Shown: in pieces, positions 18,364 through 28,315 of the stretch
How positions within the stretch are numbered: position 1 is the stretch's first letter
Layout of the letters: each line of letters starts with the position of its first letter
Source: Planctomycetaceae bacterium
Lineage (GTDB): Bacteria > Planctomycetota > Planctomycetia > Planctomycetales > Planctomycetaceae
Direction of reading: 5' to 3'
DNA length: 64,000 bases
Assembly (NCBI GenBank): GCA_021732785.1
Contig: JAKFUG010000036.1
Span: forward strand, 19,320 to 83,319
Notes under the pieces: model-generated
What the model saw: the letters and a program-made list of their open reading frames with translations, nothing else
The model's database searches: none
Told to the model about the DNA's origin: nothing
Translations under genes and position numbers: made by a program

Positions 18364-21300
18364 TTATCGCGTTTCCCGGCGTGATGCCGGTGACATCGGT
18401 TTGCGGCCGTTTCGCAGTTGATCCCAGAACGCGGCGGCGGATTGTTCGCGGGTTTGATACGTGCGGAGATACTCGGCGTACGGCGCGTCGACCGGTCGCT
18501 CAATTCCATCGCCGTAGGTTTTCATCGCCCGGAATGGCAGCGGTTCCACGGTCGATCCGTTGACCGTGTTGAGAATGGCGTCTTTATCCCAGCCGACGTT
18601 GTAAATCACAAAGTCCCGGACCCAACCCGCGGGCAACGGTTCCGGCGGCAAGCCAAACGTGACGGTCATTTCATCGCCGGCACCAAACACGGCGAGGCGA
18701 TCGTCCCGTTCACGCAGCAGCGGTGTGACATCGCCGTAGCGCGTGTACTTTCCGCTCAACGGCGGCCACGTCGGCGAACGGTTGACTTCATCATAGTCGT
18801 AAAACTCCGGGGCGTTGTACGGCCGGTAGACGGCTTGTGAGCATCCGCGGAAGTGAAGATCGGCGTGTTTGAGTGGTAGGGGTTGTTGCCGCACGGCAAC
18901 AGACGGTTCATCGACGGAAAGGAACGCATGATCCCAGTAGAACTCCATGTTGGTGACGATCCGCAAGCGGGCATCGCCGGGGGTCAGAGCGTCGGTCACA
19001 TCGACGGCGATCGTCTTCGTTTTGCCGCCGGGGAAACCGAGGAACGGCCGGACTTCCCGCCATTGTCCGTCGGCAGCGGGGGCCCACAAACTCGGCGGCC
19101 GCGGGCCGGTCATGCTTGGATTCTGCGAGAACTGCACGTTCAAGGATGTGTCCGTGGGGAACATCCACCCGGTGAGGAACAGGGTGATCTGCTTGGCGTC
19201 TTTCAGATCGCCGAAATCGAGTTCGAGGTAATGCTCGTGGACCAATCCGGAAGCGATGTTCGGCCCCATGGTTTTCGTGTAGTGACCATCGCGGGCACGA
19301 ACATCTTGCAGAATATCCCGGCCCTGCGGATCACGCGCCGCAAGCGGTAGCCGGGGCGATTTCACCGTGTGGAGTTTCGGTTCGGCCATCTCCGGCGGGC
19401 CGACTTTTTCGTTCGTGAAGACCTGCACGTCCGCGGGGTGATCGATGGCAATCAGCTTGATTTCGTCGAAGTAAGCGGCTTCCCAAAGCTCTTCCGTGAA
19501 CTGCAAGACGTATTCGTCGCCGCGCGGTTGCATGCGGTCGCCGTCGATTTTGAGGTATTCCCATTCGCGCCAGCCCGCGACCACATCCTCGGCGAATTTC
19601 AATCCCAGCGGGGCGTTCCACAACAGGTCGGTGTAAAACGTGAACCGTTCGCCGTTCCAGACATACAGATACGGGCAGGAACCCCCAGGCAGGAATTCCT
19701 CGAATAATACCTGATCAATTTTCGGATTCAGAATGGCTCGCGGGGTGCCGTTGGTCCAGACAATCCGGAGGGCATCCGGTTGAGTCGCTTTGCCGAGTCC
19801 GAAGCGGATGGATTGATCGTCCACCATCCCCGCCTGGTAACGGTCCCCCGTGCGAAGTTCAATCAGACTGCCGAGCGCTTGATGATTGACGCGATTGCTG
19901 TTGGATTGACCGTTCCCTTTTTCCTGGGCTCCCCGCGGACGGAGTTCAATCCAGTGGTTCTGGTTGCCCGTTTCGTTGCGGACCAGCGAGAGGGCGTTGC
20001 CCAGCAGCCAGACGTCGACATCGCCATCGTGGTCCACATCATCGGCACAAGCTGCCATTGAGATATTTCCCGTGAAGGTGCTGGCGACCGGAGTGAAAAC
20101 CGCGTGGCCATCGTTGCGGCGGAGCGTGGGCGGGGTGTCGCTGGAGACGATGTCGATCGCGCCGTCGTTGTCGAAATCGGCGAGCAGTTGCCACGTCCCG
20201 GATGATTCGGCCAACTGCGTGAACCGCGGGGAATGTGGCCCACCGGCTCCCGTCAAGGACCGTTGCGTGATCGCCACGTACGTTCCCTGTGGCGTGGTGG
20301 CGACGAGATCCCACGCGCCGTCGCCGTTCAGTTCCGCCACATTCAACGCGGTGGCCCCGGCGAGCGGTTGCCACGCGGCTCCCAGATCGTGATACCGGAA
20401 ACGACCATGCCGGATGTTTTCAAACAAGGCGACGCCATGCTCGGCGCTCGTCACAATGAGATCGACATCGACATCGCGATCCCAATCAATCGCTACGGCG
20501 GAAGTCGCGCGGAATTCCGGCTGCGGCAACTGCGAGCGTTCGGTGATTTCGCCGAAGAGAAAATTCCCGCGGTAGATGAATGCCCGCGGTGTTGGTCCAC
20601 CGGCGAAGATGTCGAGATCGCCGTCACCGTCGAGATCGAGCAGCACGACCGCGGCAACATTGGTCGCGCCGACCCACGGGACATCCTTGTCGCGCAGGAC
20701 GAGGGTGCGTGTGCCGTCGGGTTGCCGTTGATTTTCGAAGACCCACAACCCACCGGGACCGGAGACAATGAAGTCGGGATCGGCCGGAGCGACGGTTTTG
20801 GTTTTCTCGATGGACATCGGCACGTCCGCGTCATCATCGATATCAGCAGCAAGAAACGCGGTCGCTTCGCCGGGGAGGTCGACACCGAGGAGTGCGGTCC
20901 ACACGTTGTCCTTCCGCGTGAAAACCTGCAAGCGCCGCGGCAGCAGCACCACGAGATCGGCTTGCCCGTCGACATCGACATCCAGCGAGCGAACCGCGCG
21001 GACTTGCGTGCCGTCGATCCCCGTCAGCGCGATGGATTCCGTTGTGAACTGCAGGTCAAGCGGTTTGTCCGCGGGGTTCGACGGCGAAAGCGGCGGCAAT
21101 TTCGTCGAGAATTCCGTCACCACGAAGTCGAGCGAATGTCGTGACAGAGCGGCTTTGTCCTGTGCCGATTCCAGCAGCAGGATATTTCGCAACGTCATGG
21201 CCTGCGGAACGACGCGGGCTTTCTGACCTTCGTCCCACGCCTTCAGCGCATTGTCGATCAGCGTCACCGGGTTGACGCGAACATCGCGTTGATACGTCGC

Positions 21301-22032
21301 CGCGAACGGCTGCAACGCGGTCCGCAGGCGTTCGAGAAGAGGCTTTACATCGGGGTCTTCGGCCTTGGCGAGATCGACGAGCCAGTCTTTCCAGAGGAAC
21401 CAGTTGTCGGGAGCCAAGCGAGCGACCTGACGTCCGGCATCAAAAATCTCGCCGCGCTTTTGCGGGTCGCGGTAGACATCGGTGTCGGCCGATTCGCGAA
21501 GGATCTGATAGAGTTCGTACCACGCGGGGGTGAAGTCGGCGTCACGTTTCGTCGCCGTCTGCAGCGCGGCGATCGCCGCGGGTTTCTGTTGCGATTTCAA
21601 CGCGAGCCGGGCACGCAAGAGCAACGGAACCCCGCTGTTCGGTTCCCGTTTTTCCAATTCCGCGACGGTTTGTTCCGCCGCTTGCATCGCTTTGTGGAAA
21701 CCATCGGGATCACGATTGGTGTCGATGTTCTCCGCGGCCAGTTGCTGACAGATTGCGAGGTTCCGCCACACGAACAAGTCGTCGGGCAGTTTCGCGCGAA
21801 TTTCCTGCAGCGTTTTTTCACACTGCGGAAAGTCCTGATTCTCCAGGTGTGCTATCGCGACCGTGCGGAGCCGCAGCAGGTCATCGGTGTCTTTGGCCGT
21901 GAGTTCCAGTTTCACGACAGCGGGAGGCGTGACGGGCACGACCGGGGTCGCGGGCTTCTTGTCCCAGCAACCGACGAGCGCCAACAGTCCGCAGATCAGA
22001 AATACGTTCCACGTTCGACAGCGCTGTCGCAT
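18364..22032 (-). CDS. Large TPR/FG-GAP/ASPIC-UnbV lipoprotein
   Basis: A 1222-residue predicted lipoprotein: MRQRCRTWNVFLICGLLALVG then the lipobox Cys (residue 22 or so). Residues ~50-330 are TPR-like (LRTVAIAHLENQDF, WRNLAICQQL). Residues ~350-800 are an FG-GAP propeller with DVDVDGQADL, DLDGDGDLDI, DWDRDVDVDL and DVDHDGDVDV loops, ending in an ASPIC/UnbV-like segment (IELRPRG, FGLGKATQ). The last ~400 residues add beta-rich domains with Trp-rich motifs. ATG at 22032 is chosen because it begins the signal peptide; the open frame to 22125 is not needed. It is the second ASPIC/UnbV protein of the window; exported, function unknown. Confidence 0.85.
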   Translation of the reverse strand: MRQRCRTWNVFLICGLLALVGCWDKKPATPVVPVTPPAVVKLELTAKDTDDLLRLRTVAIAHLENQDFPQCEKTLQEIRAKLPDDLFVWRNLAICQQLAAENIDTNRDPDGFHKAMQAAEQTVAELEKREPNSGVPLLLRARLALKSQQKPAAIAALQTATKRDADFTPAWYELYQILRESADTDVYRDPQKRGEIFDAGRQVARLAPDNWFLWKDWLVDLAKAEDPDVKPLLERLRTALQPFAATYQRDVRVNPVTLIDNALKAWDEGQKARVVPQAMTLRNILLLESAQDKAALSRHSLDFVVTEFSTKLPPLSPSNPADKPLDLQFTTESIALTGIDGTQVRAVRSLDVDVDGQADLVVLLPRRLQVFTRKDNVWTALLGVDLPGEATAFLAADIDDDADVPMSIEKTKTVAPADPDFIVSGPGGLWVFENQRQPDGTRTLVLRDKDVPWVGATNVAAVVLLDLDGDGDLDIFAGGPTPRAFIYRGNFLFGEITERSQLPQPEFRATSAVAIDWDRDVDVDLIVTSAEHGVALFENIRHGRFRYHDLGAAWQPLAGATALNVAELNGDGAWDLVATTPQGTYVAITQRSLTGAGGPHSPRFTQLAESSGTWQLLADFDNDGAIDIVSSDTPPTLRRNDGHAVFTPVASTFTGNISMAACADDVDHDGDVDVWLLGNALSLVRNETGNQNHWIELRPRGAQEKGNGQSNSNRVNHQALGSLIELRTGDRYQAGMVDDQSIRFGLGKATQPDALRIVWTNGTPRAILNPKIDQVLFEEFLPGGSCPYLYVWNGERFTFYTDLLWNAPLGLKFAEDVVAGWREWEYLKIDGDRMQPRGDEYVLQFTEELWEAAYFDEIKLIAIDHPADVQVFTNEKVGPPEMAEPKLHTVKSPRLPLAARDPQGRDILQDVRARDGHYTKTMGPNIASGLVHEHYLELDFGDLKDAKQITLFLTGWMFPTDTSLNVQFSQNPSMTGPRPPSLWAPAADGQWREVRPFLGFPGGKTKTIAVDVTDALTPGDARLRIVTNMEFYWDHAFLSVDEPSVAVRQQPLPLKHADLHFRGCSQAVYRPYNAPEFYDYDEVNRSPTWPPLSGKYTRYGDVTPLLRERDDRLAVFGAGDEMTVTFGLPPEPLPAGWVRDFVIYNVGWDKDAILNTVNGSTVEPLPFRAMKTYGDGIERPVDAPYAEYLRTYQTREQSAAAFWDQLRNGRKPMSPASRRETR

Positions 22033-22091
22033 CGGGTTGTCTCGTCGATGGGGATGATCGATGGGAGTTGCGTTCGTAGTCAGTATCAAGA

Positions 22092-22111
22092 GTCGGGGCC
22101 CCCGCCCCGAC
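22092..22111. repeat. Compact palindrome, GTCGGGGC family, copy 2
   Basis: Perfect 8-bp stem GTCGGGGC / GCCCCGAC with loop CCCC, between the lipoprotein gene and nadA. It is a minimal form of the dyads at 6191 and 58864. Confidence 0.75.
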
Positions 22112-22163
22112 GTCTTTGCATTCAAGCGGACTCACCACGGGGATTTTGGGGACCGTGGACGGT

Positions 22164-23162
22164 TCACCCTTCCAGCAAACTACGCCGTAAAACGGCTTCC
22201 GCTTGCGCGAAATAGGGTTGCCAGACAATTTCCGGCTTGCCGTCACGGAGGCAGTCGCGAACTTTCTGCAGCGTGTTGCGGGCCATATGCGGGCAACGAT
22301 TGCAGGCGCACGTTTCGCCCGACGACGACATGATCCCCGCGACCGGAATGAAGGTGTGCTGCGGGGCGGCTTTCTGCAGTGGGTGAATCATGTTGGCTTC
22401 GGTCGCGACGAGGAATGTCGTTGGCTCGGCGACCGCCGCGACGTGCTTCCGCATCTTTTCCGTGCCGCCGATAATGTCCGCATGTTCGAGAATGTTCGCG
22501 GGACATTCGGGATGCGCCATGATTTTCGAACCGGGATAATTCTTCTTCGCGCGGAGCATATCCTGAATGCTGAAGACTTCATGCACCATGCACGATCCCG
22601 GCCACAGGATCATCGGCCGCCCGGTGACGGCGCTAAGATACCGTCCAAGATGCTGATCGGGCACGAACAGAATTTCTTTGTCGGCGGGAACGCGGTCGAT
22701 GATCTCGCGAGCATTCCCGCTGGTGACGATCCAGTCGCACAACGCTTTCACCGCAGCGGACGTGTTGATGTACGCCACGGTCTGGAAGTCGCGGCCCTGT
22801 GCCCGCAATTCCTGCTGATACGCCGCGAGTTTATCGGCAGGGCAGCTTTCGGCGAGCGAACACCCGGCGAGGAGATCGGGCATCAGTACCTTCTTCTGCG
22901 GGCTGAGAATCTTCGCCGATTCCCCCATGAAATGGACGCCGCAGAACACGATCGTGCCGGTGGTCACCTTCGTGGCGTCGCGGGCCAGCTTAAGGCTGTC
23001 GCCGGTGAAGTCCGCGATGTCCTGCAGGTCGCCATCGACGTAAAAGTGCGCGAGGATCGTGGCGTCCTTTTCGATCTTGAGGCGATCGATTTCGTCCATG
23101 ACGTCGAGCGGATCTTCGTAGACGTCGGTTGGAGTGGGGGACATCACGATGGGGAGGGACAT
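22164..23162 (-). CDS. nadA: Quinolinate synthase
   Basis: Condenses iminoaspartate with dihydroxyacetone phosphate to quinolinate in de novo NAD synthesis. At 332 residues it is of normal NadA length. The three expected [4Fe-4S] cysteines are seen in [10 protein letters not shown] (near 94), [10 protein letters not shown] (near 195) and CACNRCPHM (near 298). Other conserved stretches are [21 protein letters not shown] and [11 protein letters not shown] at 23162 follows GAAAGAA. No nadB or nadC was seen nearby. Fairly isolated, with a dyad repeat upstream. Confidence 0.95.
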   Translation of the reverse strand: MSLPIVMSPTPTDVYEDPLDVMDEIDRLKIEKDATILAHFYVDGDLQDIADFTGDSLKLARDATKVTTGTIVFCGVHFMGESAKILSPQKKVLMPDLLAGCSLAESCPADKLAAYQQELRAQGRDFQTVAYINTSAAVKALCDWIVTSGNAREIIDRVPADKEILFVPDQHLGRYLSAVTGRPMILWPGSCMVHEVFSIQDMLRAKKNYPGSKIMAHPECPANILEHADIIGGTEKMRKHVAAVAEPTTFLVATEANMIHPLQKAAPQHTFIPVAGIMSSSGETCACNRCPHMARNTLQKVRDCLRDGKPEIVWQPYFAQAEAVLRRSLLEG

Positions 23163-23204
23163 GATCGGATTCTTTCGTCAGCCGCGCTATGGATGTTTTC
23201 AAAA

Positions 23205-23312
23205 GCAGTGCAAAGTGAGAAATGCAAAATGAAAGAGGCGGTTTGATCTGCGACGCAACTCACCTTCCTTCCACTTTGCACTTTTCATTTTGCACTGGTC
23301 ACTTTGCACTGC
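23205..23312. repeat. Inverted repeat with GCAAAGTG/CACTTTGC arms
   Basis: The left arm (23205-23235, starting GCAGTGCAAAGTGAG) and right arm (23274-23312, ending CACTTTGCACTGC) pair imperfectly; the right side contains two tandem versions of the unit. AT-richer than neighbours. It lies between the isoaspartyl peptidase stop and the nadA start. Confidence 0.7.
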
Positions 23313-23348
23313 CTTGACAGGATCGTCATTGAACTCTTTAAAAAATGC

Positions 23349-24386
23349 TCATTTCTGGTTCAACCGCACGCGGATGGTGCCGTCTTTGGTGATGTAGCCG
23401 CGGTACAAGGCCGGATAATTATACGCCGTGGTAAAGCCGCCGTTTTTATCGAGGACAATTGCGGCTCCTTCGGCGTCATCGGGTTTCCGTTTGAATGCGG
23501 ACGGTAACTGCTTATTGATCACGTCGTCCGCGGCCTCCAGGGCAGTCACCCCTTTGTATTTCATCTGCGCAACGATCTCGTGCGACACGGCATAGCGGAT
23601 GAAGAACTCGCCGTGGCCCGTGCAGGAAATCGCCGCGACGCCGTTCTCGGCGTACGTCCCCGCCCCGATGATCGGCGAATCCCCCACGCGGTTGAACATT
23701 TTGTTCGTCATCCCGCCGGTGGACGTCCCCGCCGCGAGATTCCCGGCATGATCGATCGCCACCGCGCCGACGGTACCGTATTCCACCTTGGTCAACCGTT
23801 GAAACGCCGCACCCGGTGCTGCGGGTTGATTCTTTTCCTTTTCGATCCGTTCCTGCAGGGCTTTCCAGCGGTGTTCTGTGCGAAAGTAAGACGGATCGAC
23901 AATTTCCAGACCCTGCAATTTTGCGAACTGTTCCGCCCCGCGTCCGGTCAACAGGACGTGCTTCGATTTTTCCATCACGGCTCGGGCGGCGGTGATCGGA
24001 TTCTTGACGGTCATCACCCCGGCAATCGCACCCGCCTGCTTCGTCTTGCCGTCCATAATCGAGGCATCGAGTTCATTCGTGCCGTTATTGGTGAAAACCG
24101 CCCCGCGGCCAGCGTTGAACATCGGCGAATCTTCGAGCACCTTGATCGCAGCGACCACAGCGTCGAGACTCGGTTTCCCTTCTTTCAACACGGCGTGACC
24201 ATTTCGCAGCGCGAGTTCCATCGCGGCCCGCATTTCCTTTTCGACTTCCGGCGCGAGTTCCTGGTCCGCATCGCCGATGCCGCCGTGAATTCCCAGCACC
24301 ACATCCGGCACGGTCGGGTCAAACCGTTCGGCCGCAATTCCCACCGCGGTCGTCGACATGAAGACACAAATCCAAAAGCGAGACAT
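23349..24386 (-). CDS. Exported isoaspartyl peptidase/L-asparaginase (Ntn hydrolase)
   Basis: 345 residues. MSRFWICVFMSTTAVGIAA reads as a signal peptide, so the enzyme likely works in the periplasm. The precursor is expected to cut itself before the Thr in YGTVGAVAID to give alpha and beta subunits, that Thr then being the nucleophile; AAGTSTGGMTNK follows as in the family. N-terminal IHGGIGDAD and NAGRGAVFTNNG are also characteristic. The activity is cleavage of beta-aspartyl peptides or asparagine. The start at 24386 is set by the signal peptide; the frame is open further upstream to 24557 without family character. Confidence 0.92.
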   Translation of the reverse strand: MSRFWICVFMSTTAVGIAAERFDPTVPDVVLGIHGGIGDADQELAPEVEKEMRAAMELALRNGHAVLKEGKPSLDAVVAAIKVLEDSPMFNAGRGAVFTNNGTNELDASIMDGKTKQAGAIAGVMTVKNPITAARAVMEKSKHVLLTGRGAEQFAKLQGLEIVDPSYFRTEHRWKALQERIEKEKNQPAAPGAAFQRLTKVEYGTVGAVAIDHAGNLAAGTSTGGMTNKMFNRVGDSPIIGAGTYAENGVAAISCTGHGEFFIRYAVSHEIVAQMKYKGVTALEAADDVINKQLPSAFKRKPDDAEGAAIVLDKNGGFTTAYNYPALYRGYITKDGTIRVRLNQK

Positions 24387-24491
24387 GGCGCGAAACTCCG
24401 CAACCGGAACCACGAACACAGGCAGCGACAATTGCCACCGCGTCGTCCTTTCATCGTAACCGCTACGGGGAAATTTGTATCGCGAAGAGCA

Positions 24492-24585
24492 CAGCATCCC
24501 GGCTGCTTCCGAGCAACCGGAATGCTGTTGTCGTGGCGGGATTGCCCATTCGAGCACCCCGGCTGCGAGGAAGCAGCCGGGGTGC
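24492..24585. repeat. Two related hairpins with CCGGCTGC stems
   Basis: 24554-24585 is a perfect 13-bp hairpin GCACCCCGGCTGC / GCAGCCGGGGTGC with loop GAGGAA. 24492-24527 is a diverged version of the same element (CAGCATCCCGGCTGC with a complementary AACCGGAATGCTG arm). They lie in the divergent spacer between the isoaspartyl peptidase and HEAT genes, so they could sit near both promoters. Confidence 0.75.
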
Positions 24586-24677
24586 GGCGCTCTGTTCGCC
24601 GCGAATTCGGGGTGATTGTGCTATACTCCTTCCATGGCCGGGGGCGGTGTTCGCCGCGGTAAAGGGGGGCTGTTTCT

Positions 24678-25706
24678 GTGTCCGTTGTGGAAAAAATGAG
24701 CGATTCTTCCGAGTCTCCAATGCCCGTGGCATCGACCGAATGGGGTGATGATCTACCGCCGGTGCAGCCGCCATCGGCCGGGTTTATCATTCAACTGTTC
24801 GTCGTCCCGGCGTTGATCGTGCTGGCGGTGGTGGGCGTTTGGGCCTTGTTCGGGCGCCTTGCTGCGGGGGAAACCGATTGGCGGGGGCTCGTGCAGGATC
24901 TCGAAAGTGCGAACCCGCACGTCTACAAGCGGGCCATGTTCGGACTCGCGCAATTGCTCGACAATGACCGTCGGCTCGGTGAAAAAGGCCAGCATCTCGC
25001 CGGGAATTCGGAAATTGGGACCGCATTGGCCAAACGCCTGAATGTGATGCTCGATGCCGCCAAGCAGGACGACGACATCGTTTCGTTTGAGGTGTATCTG
25101 ACACGGGCGATCGGTTTGCTCGATCAGCCGGATGCCACATTCCCGGCGCTGCAGCGGGCGCTCGACAACCGCTACGAGGTGGAGGTCCGCAAAGGGGCGG
25201 TGACGTCGATCGCCCTCATCAGCAGTCGGGCGGTCTCCATCGCGCCGGAAGTGGAAATGAAAACCACCGAGGCGATTGTCGGTTTGTCACAGGAATCGGA
25301 ACCCACCCTGCGACGCGCGGCAGCGTTCACACTGGGGCTGCTGCCCAACAGGAATGAAGGCCCTGCCGCGGCGGAACGGAATCAGCGGTTGACGGTGATG
25401 CTGAACGATGCCGACTGGATGTCGTCGGTGAATGCCGCGATTTCGTTGTCACGCTGGCGTTCGACGGCGGGCTATTCCGTCTTTCTGAAAGCGTGTCAGT
25501 CATCGGTGGATGCGAAAGATGCGGCCGCGATGCAGGACGACATCACGGTGCTGCGGAATGTCCTCCGGGCCATCGGCGAACTCGCTTCCCAATGGGACGA
25601 CGCGCAACGGACGGAGTTCCGCAACGCGGTGAAAGCCCTCGCGGAACACCACCACGAACAACGGATTCGGATCGACGCCGAATCGACCCTCGCCGCCTTG
25701 AAATAA
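24678..25706 (+). CDS. Membrane-anchored HEAT-repeat protein
   Basis: 342 residues. An acidic N-terminus is followed by one strong transmembrane segment (about residues 35-58, FIIQLFVVPALIVLAVVGVWALF), then alpha-helical pairs typical of HEAT/PBS-lyase repeats (ANPHVYKRAMFGLAQLL, VEVRKGAVTSIALI, LRRAAAFTLGLL, WMSSVNAAISLSRW). This suggests a protein-protein scaffold facing one side of the membrane. The start is either GTG at 24678 or ATG at 24696; no ribosome site decides. Partners are unknown. Followed by a copy of the intercistronic hairpin and an exported protein gene. Confidence 0.75.
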   Translation: MSVVEKMSDSSESPMPVASTEWGDDLPPVQPPSAGFIIQLFVVPALIVLAVVGVWALFGRLAAGETDWRGLVQDLESANPHVYKRAMFGLAQLLDNDRRLGEKGQHLAGNSEIGTALAKRLNVMLDAAKQDDDIVSFEVYLTRAIGLLDQPDATFPALQRALDNRYEVEVRKGAVTSIALISSRAVSIAPEVEMKTTEAIVGLSQESEPTLRRAAAFTLGLLPNRNEGPAAAERNQRLTVMLNDADWMSSVNAAISLSRWRSTAGYSVFLKACQSSVDAKDAAAMQDDITVLRNVLRAIGELASQWDDAQRTEFRNAVKALAEHHHEQRIRIDAESTLAALK

Positions 25707-25715
25707 CCCCGGAAG

Positions 25716-25737
25716 CCCCCGGTTTCCGAACCGCGGG
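25716..25737 (+). repeat. Intercistronic TCCG-loop hairpin, copy 3
   Basis: Stem CCCCCGGTT / AACCGCGGG (one mismatch) around loop TCCG, flanked by GGAAG and TCTC. The stem bases differ from copies 1 and 2 on both sides, so pairing is kept while sequence changes. 9 bases after one stop and 25 before the next start. Confidence 0.7.
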
Positions 25738-25762
25738 TCTCAGAACTCAAACGGATTCGCCC

Positions 25763-26779
25763 ATGCAACACGCACTCCTGTTGATGCTGATGTCCATGGC
25801 CGTTCCCGTTATCGCGGCCGATTACACCGTCACCGAAACTGATGACGAAATCCGCATCGCCACGCCACAGTTGGAAGCGGCGGTTCGCAAGAAAGGTTAC
25901 GTTTCCGGGGTGGCGAAGCAGTCGCTGCTCGACAAAAAAACCGGAGCCCGCGATCTCGGCTTCGGACTCGACATCGCCGACTGGATCATGGAACCGGGCA
26001 GCGACGAAGCCTACCGCGATGAACTCCAAGCCGCCGGGCATCAGGAACTGATTTACCAGTTCGGCAACCCGTACCACGGCAAGACGCAGAAGCGGGCGAT
26101 CGAAGGGCCGCAAATCTGCACACAGGCGAAAGAACTCCAGCCGGAGATCATCCGGGGGAAAGATTTCGTGGCGATCCGCCAGACGTTTAACTACCGCACG
26201 GCCGCACCCGGCAAGAGAACCGGTTCACAATGGACGCAGGTGATGGTTTTCCCGGTCGGCAAACGGTATTTCATTTCCATGCAGAAAATCGATATCAGGA
26301 ACGATAGCGATGGGGCTTTTTTGCGGGTCGATATGCCCGGCCACATCCGCCACACGAAAGGCGATTCGTTCAACGAAGTCTATCTCAGTTACCACGGCCG
26401 CGTGCCCAGCAGCGAGTTTCTGTCGGACTTCGCCCCGGACGAAAAATTCAACTACACCCGCGGCAAGACCCCGCTCCCGGAACGGATGATTCGTGGATAT
26501 TCGATGCGCGACCCGCAATCGGGGAAAGTCGGCCCTTGGCTGGTGGGGATGACGCTCGATCCGACTGTGGTCTCCGAGGCGTGGTGCCACCAGCGGAGCT
26601 ATATCTGCATGATCGAAGAATTCGGCGGCCGCCCGATCAAAGCCGGTGAAAGTTTTTCCGCCGCATTCATCGTCGGGTACTTCGACGACCTCGACGAAAT
26701 GCACCGCGTCTATGACGAACACAAATGGGCCGTGCGGTTGGATGTGACTGCGGACGGTTACCGTTTGAGCTCAAAGTGA
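25763..26779 (+). CDS. Exported protein of unknown function
   Basis: 338 residues with a clear signal peptide (MQHALLLMLMSMAVPVIAA). The mature part is beta-rich with many aromatic residues (DFVAIRQTFNYR, RYFISMQKIDIRN, HIRHTKGDSFNEVYLSYHG, AWCHQRSYICMIEEFGG) and resembles carbohydrate-active beta-sandwich proteins in texture, but no family was recognised and no catalytic residues are claimed. ATG at 25763 is chosen because the signal peptide begins there; the frame runs open upstream through the HEAT gene. It ends only 5 bases before the end of the convergent PQQ-propeller gene. Confidence 0.7.
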   Translation: MQHALLLMLMSMAVPVIAADYTVTETDDEIRIATPQLEAAVRKKGYVSGVAKQSLLDKKTGARDLGFGLDIADWIMEPGSDEAYRDELQAAGHQELIYQFGNPYHGKTQKRAIEGPQICTQAKELQPEIIRGKDFVAIRQTFNYRTAAPGKRTGSQWTQVMVFPVGKRYFISMQKIDIRNDSDGAFLRVDMPGHIRHTKGDSFNEVYLSYHGRVPSSEFLSDFAPDEKFNYTRGKTPLPERMIRGYSMRDPQSGKVGPWLVGMTLDPTVVSEAWCHQRSYICMIEEFGGRPIKAGESFSAAFIVGYFDDLDEMHRVYDEHKWAVRLDVTADGYRLSSK

Positions 26780-26784
26780 ACGAT

Positions 26785-28128
26785 TTACCGCGGGTTCCGG
26801 CGGGATGAGGCTCGTTCGCCAATACAAAACAGCGTTTCGCGGCGGTCGCGGCCGTGGCCCTCGCCCACCCGGAGGAAGAGTTGTCCGTCGCTGATGGCGG
26901 GGCTGGCGAAGGTGTCGGTGCCGAGTTGGTTTTCGGCGACGAGTTCAAACTGCTTCGGATGGGCACGAAACACGGTCGTTTTGCCATTCATATCGGTGAT
27001 GAACAGGTTGTCTCCCGACAGAACGGGCGATGCCCGAAAGTTCGCGCCGACGCGGTGTTTCCAGCGTTCCTTTCCCGTCGCGGCGTCCCAGCAGCGAATG
27101 ATGCCGTCATTCGCCGAATAGAGATGATCGCCGACGACGATCATCGATGGGACATACGTTTTATCCTTGTTCCGCCAGACGACTTCTCCCGTGGCATTGA
27201 TGGCGATCGTCTCCGATCCCGGATACCCGCCGCTGGCGATCATCAGATCGCGATAAATCACCACGGTCGCCACGGTCGATTGTGAAGTCCCTTTGACCGA
27301 CCACAATTCGTCCCCGGTGGCGGGGTGGTACGCGGTGATCTGATCGCCGCCGGAAATCACGAGCAGGTTTTTGTCGCCGAGATGAACCCATCGCGGTGAA
27401 GCGTAAGACGCAAAATCGGCCCGCTTCCGTCGCCAGACGACATCGCCCGTTCCGCGATCCAGCGCGGCGATGAACCCGCCTTGTTCGTGATCGGCGGCGA
27501 CATACACGAACCGTCCGCCCACCACCGGCGAACCCGAATATCCAAATTTCGACGCGAACCCTCCCGCTTCCATCCGCCAGAGTTCGTGTCCTTCGAAATC
27601 GAGTGCCGAACACCAGATCCGCTGATTGTTCAAAAACAGGGCAAACAACCGCTCGCCGTCCGTGGCCAATGTGCTCGACGCCTGCGTGTTTTCGGCGTGC
27701 AAGTTGCCGTCGAAATGGCCTTGATGGAGATCGGTCTGCCAGATCCGTTTGCCTCGACGCTGATCGAGGGCCAGCACCGACTGCGTCTGGGTGTCGTCGT
27801 CGGCGACCTCAAGGAAAATCATCGAATCGACAATGATCGGACTGCTATGTCCGCGGCCCGGGAGCGGCGTCTGCCAGACGATGTTTTCCGTCTCACTCCA
27901 CGTTGTCGGAACCGGCGGCCCGACGGAAATGCCATCGTTGTTGGGACCGCGCCAACCGGGCCAGTCGCTTTCCGTCCAGGCGGCAATGGGAGACAAAATT
28001 TCGGGCGCCGCGGCAGATTCGTTCGCGGTCGCCAGAATCTCCGCGGTCGGCGGGGCGGGAAGACCGGGTGGTCGGCCGCAACCCGTCACACAGAAAGCCA
28101 TTCCCAATACGACCCATCCGCCGCGCAT
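26785..28128 (-). CDS. PQQ-like beta-propeller lipoprotein
   Basis: 447 residues. MRGGWVVLGMAFCVTGC is a lipoprotein signal peptide ending in the lipobox Cys. The mature protein has repeated Trp-bearing blades of the PQQ/BamB type: SDWPGWRGPNNDGIS, RRGKRIWQTDL, DVVWRRKRAD, DELWSVKG, GEVVWRNKD, KERWKHRVG. Planctomycetes have many such proteins. No PQQ-dehydrogenase catalytic residues were seen, so a binding or scaffold role is more likely than an enzyme. ATG at 28128 is chosen from the signal peptide; the frame is open to 28380. Confidence 0.83.
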   Translation of the reverse strand: MRGGWVVLGMAFCVTGCGRPPGLPAPPTAEILATANESAAAPEILSPIAAWTESDWPGWRGPNNDGISVGPPVPTTWSETENIVWQTPLPGRGHSSPIIVDSMIFLEVADDDTQTQSVLALDQRRGKRIWQTDLHQGHFDGNLHAENTQASSTLATDGERLFALFLNNQRIWCSALDFEGHELWRMEAGGFASKFGYSGSPVVGGRFVYVAADHEQGGFIAALDRGTGDVVWRRKRADFASYASPRWVHLGDKNLLVISGGDQITAYHPATGDELWSVKGTSQSTVATVVIYRDLMIASGGYPGSETIAINATGEVVWRNKDKTYVPSMIVVGDHLYSANDGIIRCWDAATGKERWKHRVGANFRASPVLSGDNLFITDMNGKTTVFRAHPKQFELVAENQLGTDTFASPAISDGQLFLRVGEGHGRDRRETLFCIGERASSRRNPR

Positions 28129-28315
28129 CCGTTCGCTCCTTGATGTTGACCTCGGCGGATTGTATCCCCGCAGCCGTTTCACCGCGACCCGAAGTCCGAG
28201 CCGGGATGCGAGCGAACGGTGTTGATCGGGGGACATCGCCGCAATGATTGGGTACACTGCGTTCTCACGAGCCGGGGCGAGGGATGTCTGCGGCAGGAAA
28301 ATTAAGGCAGATCGC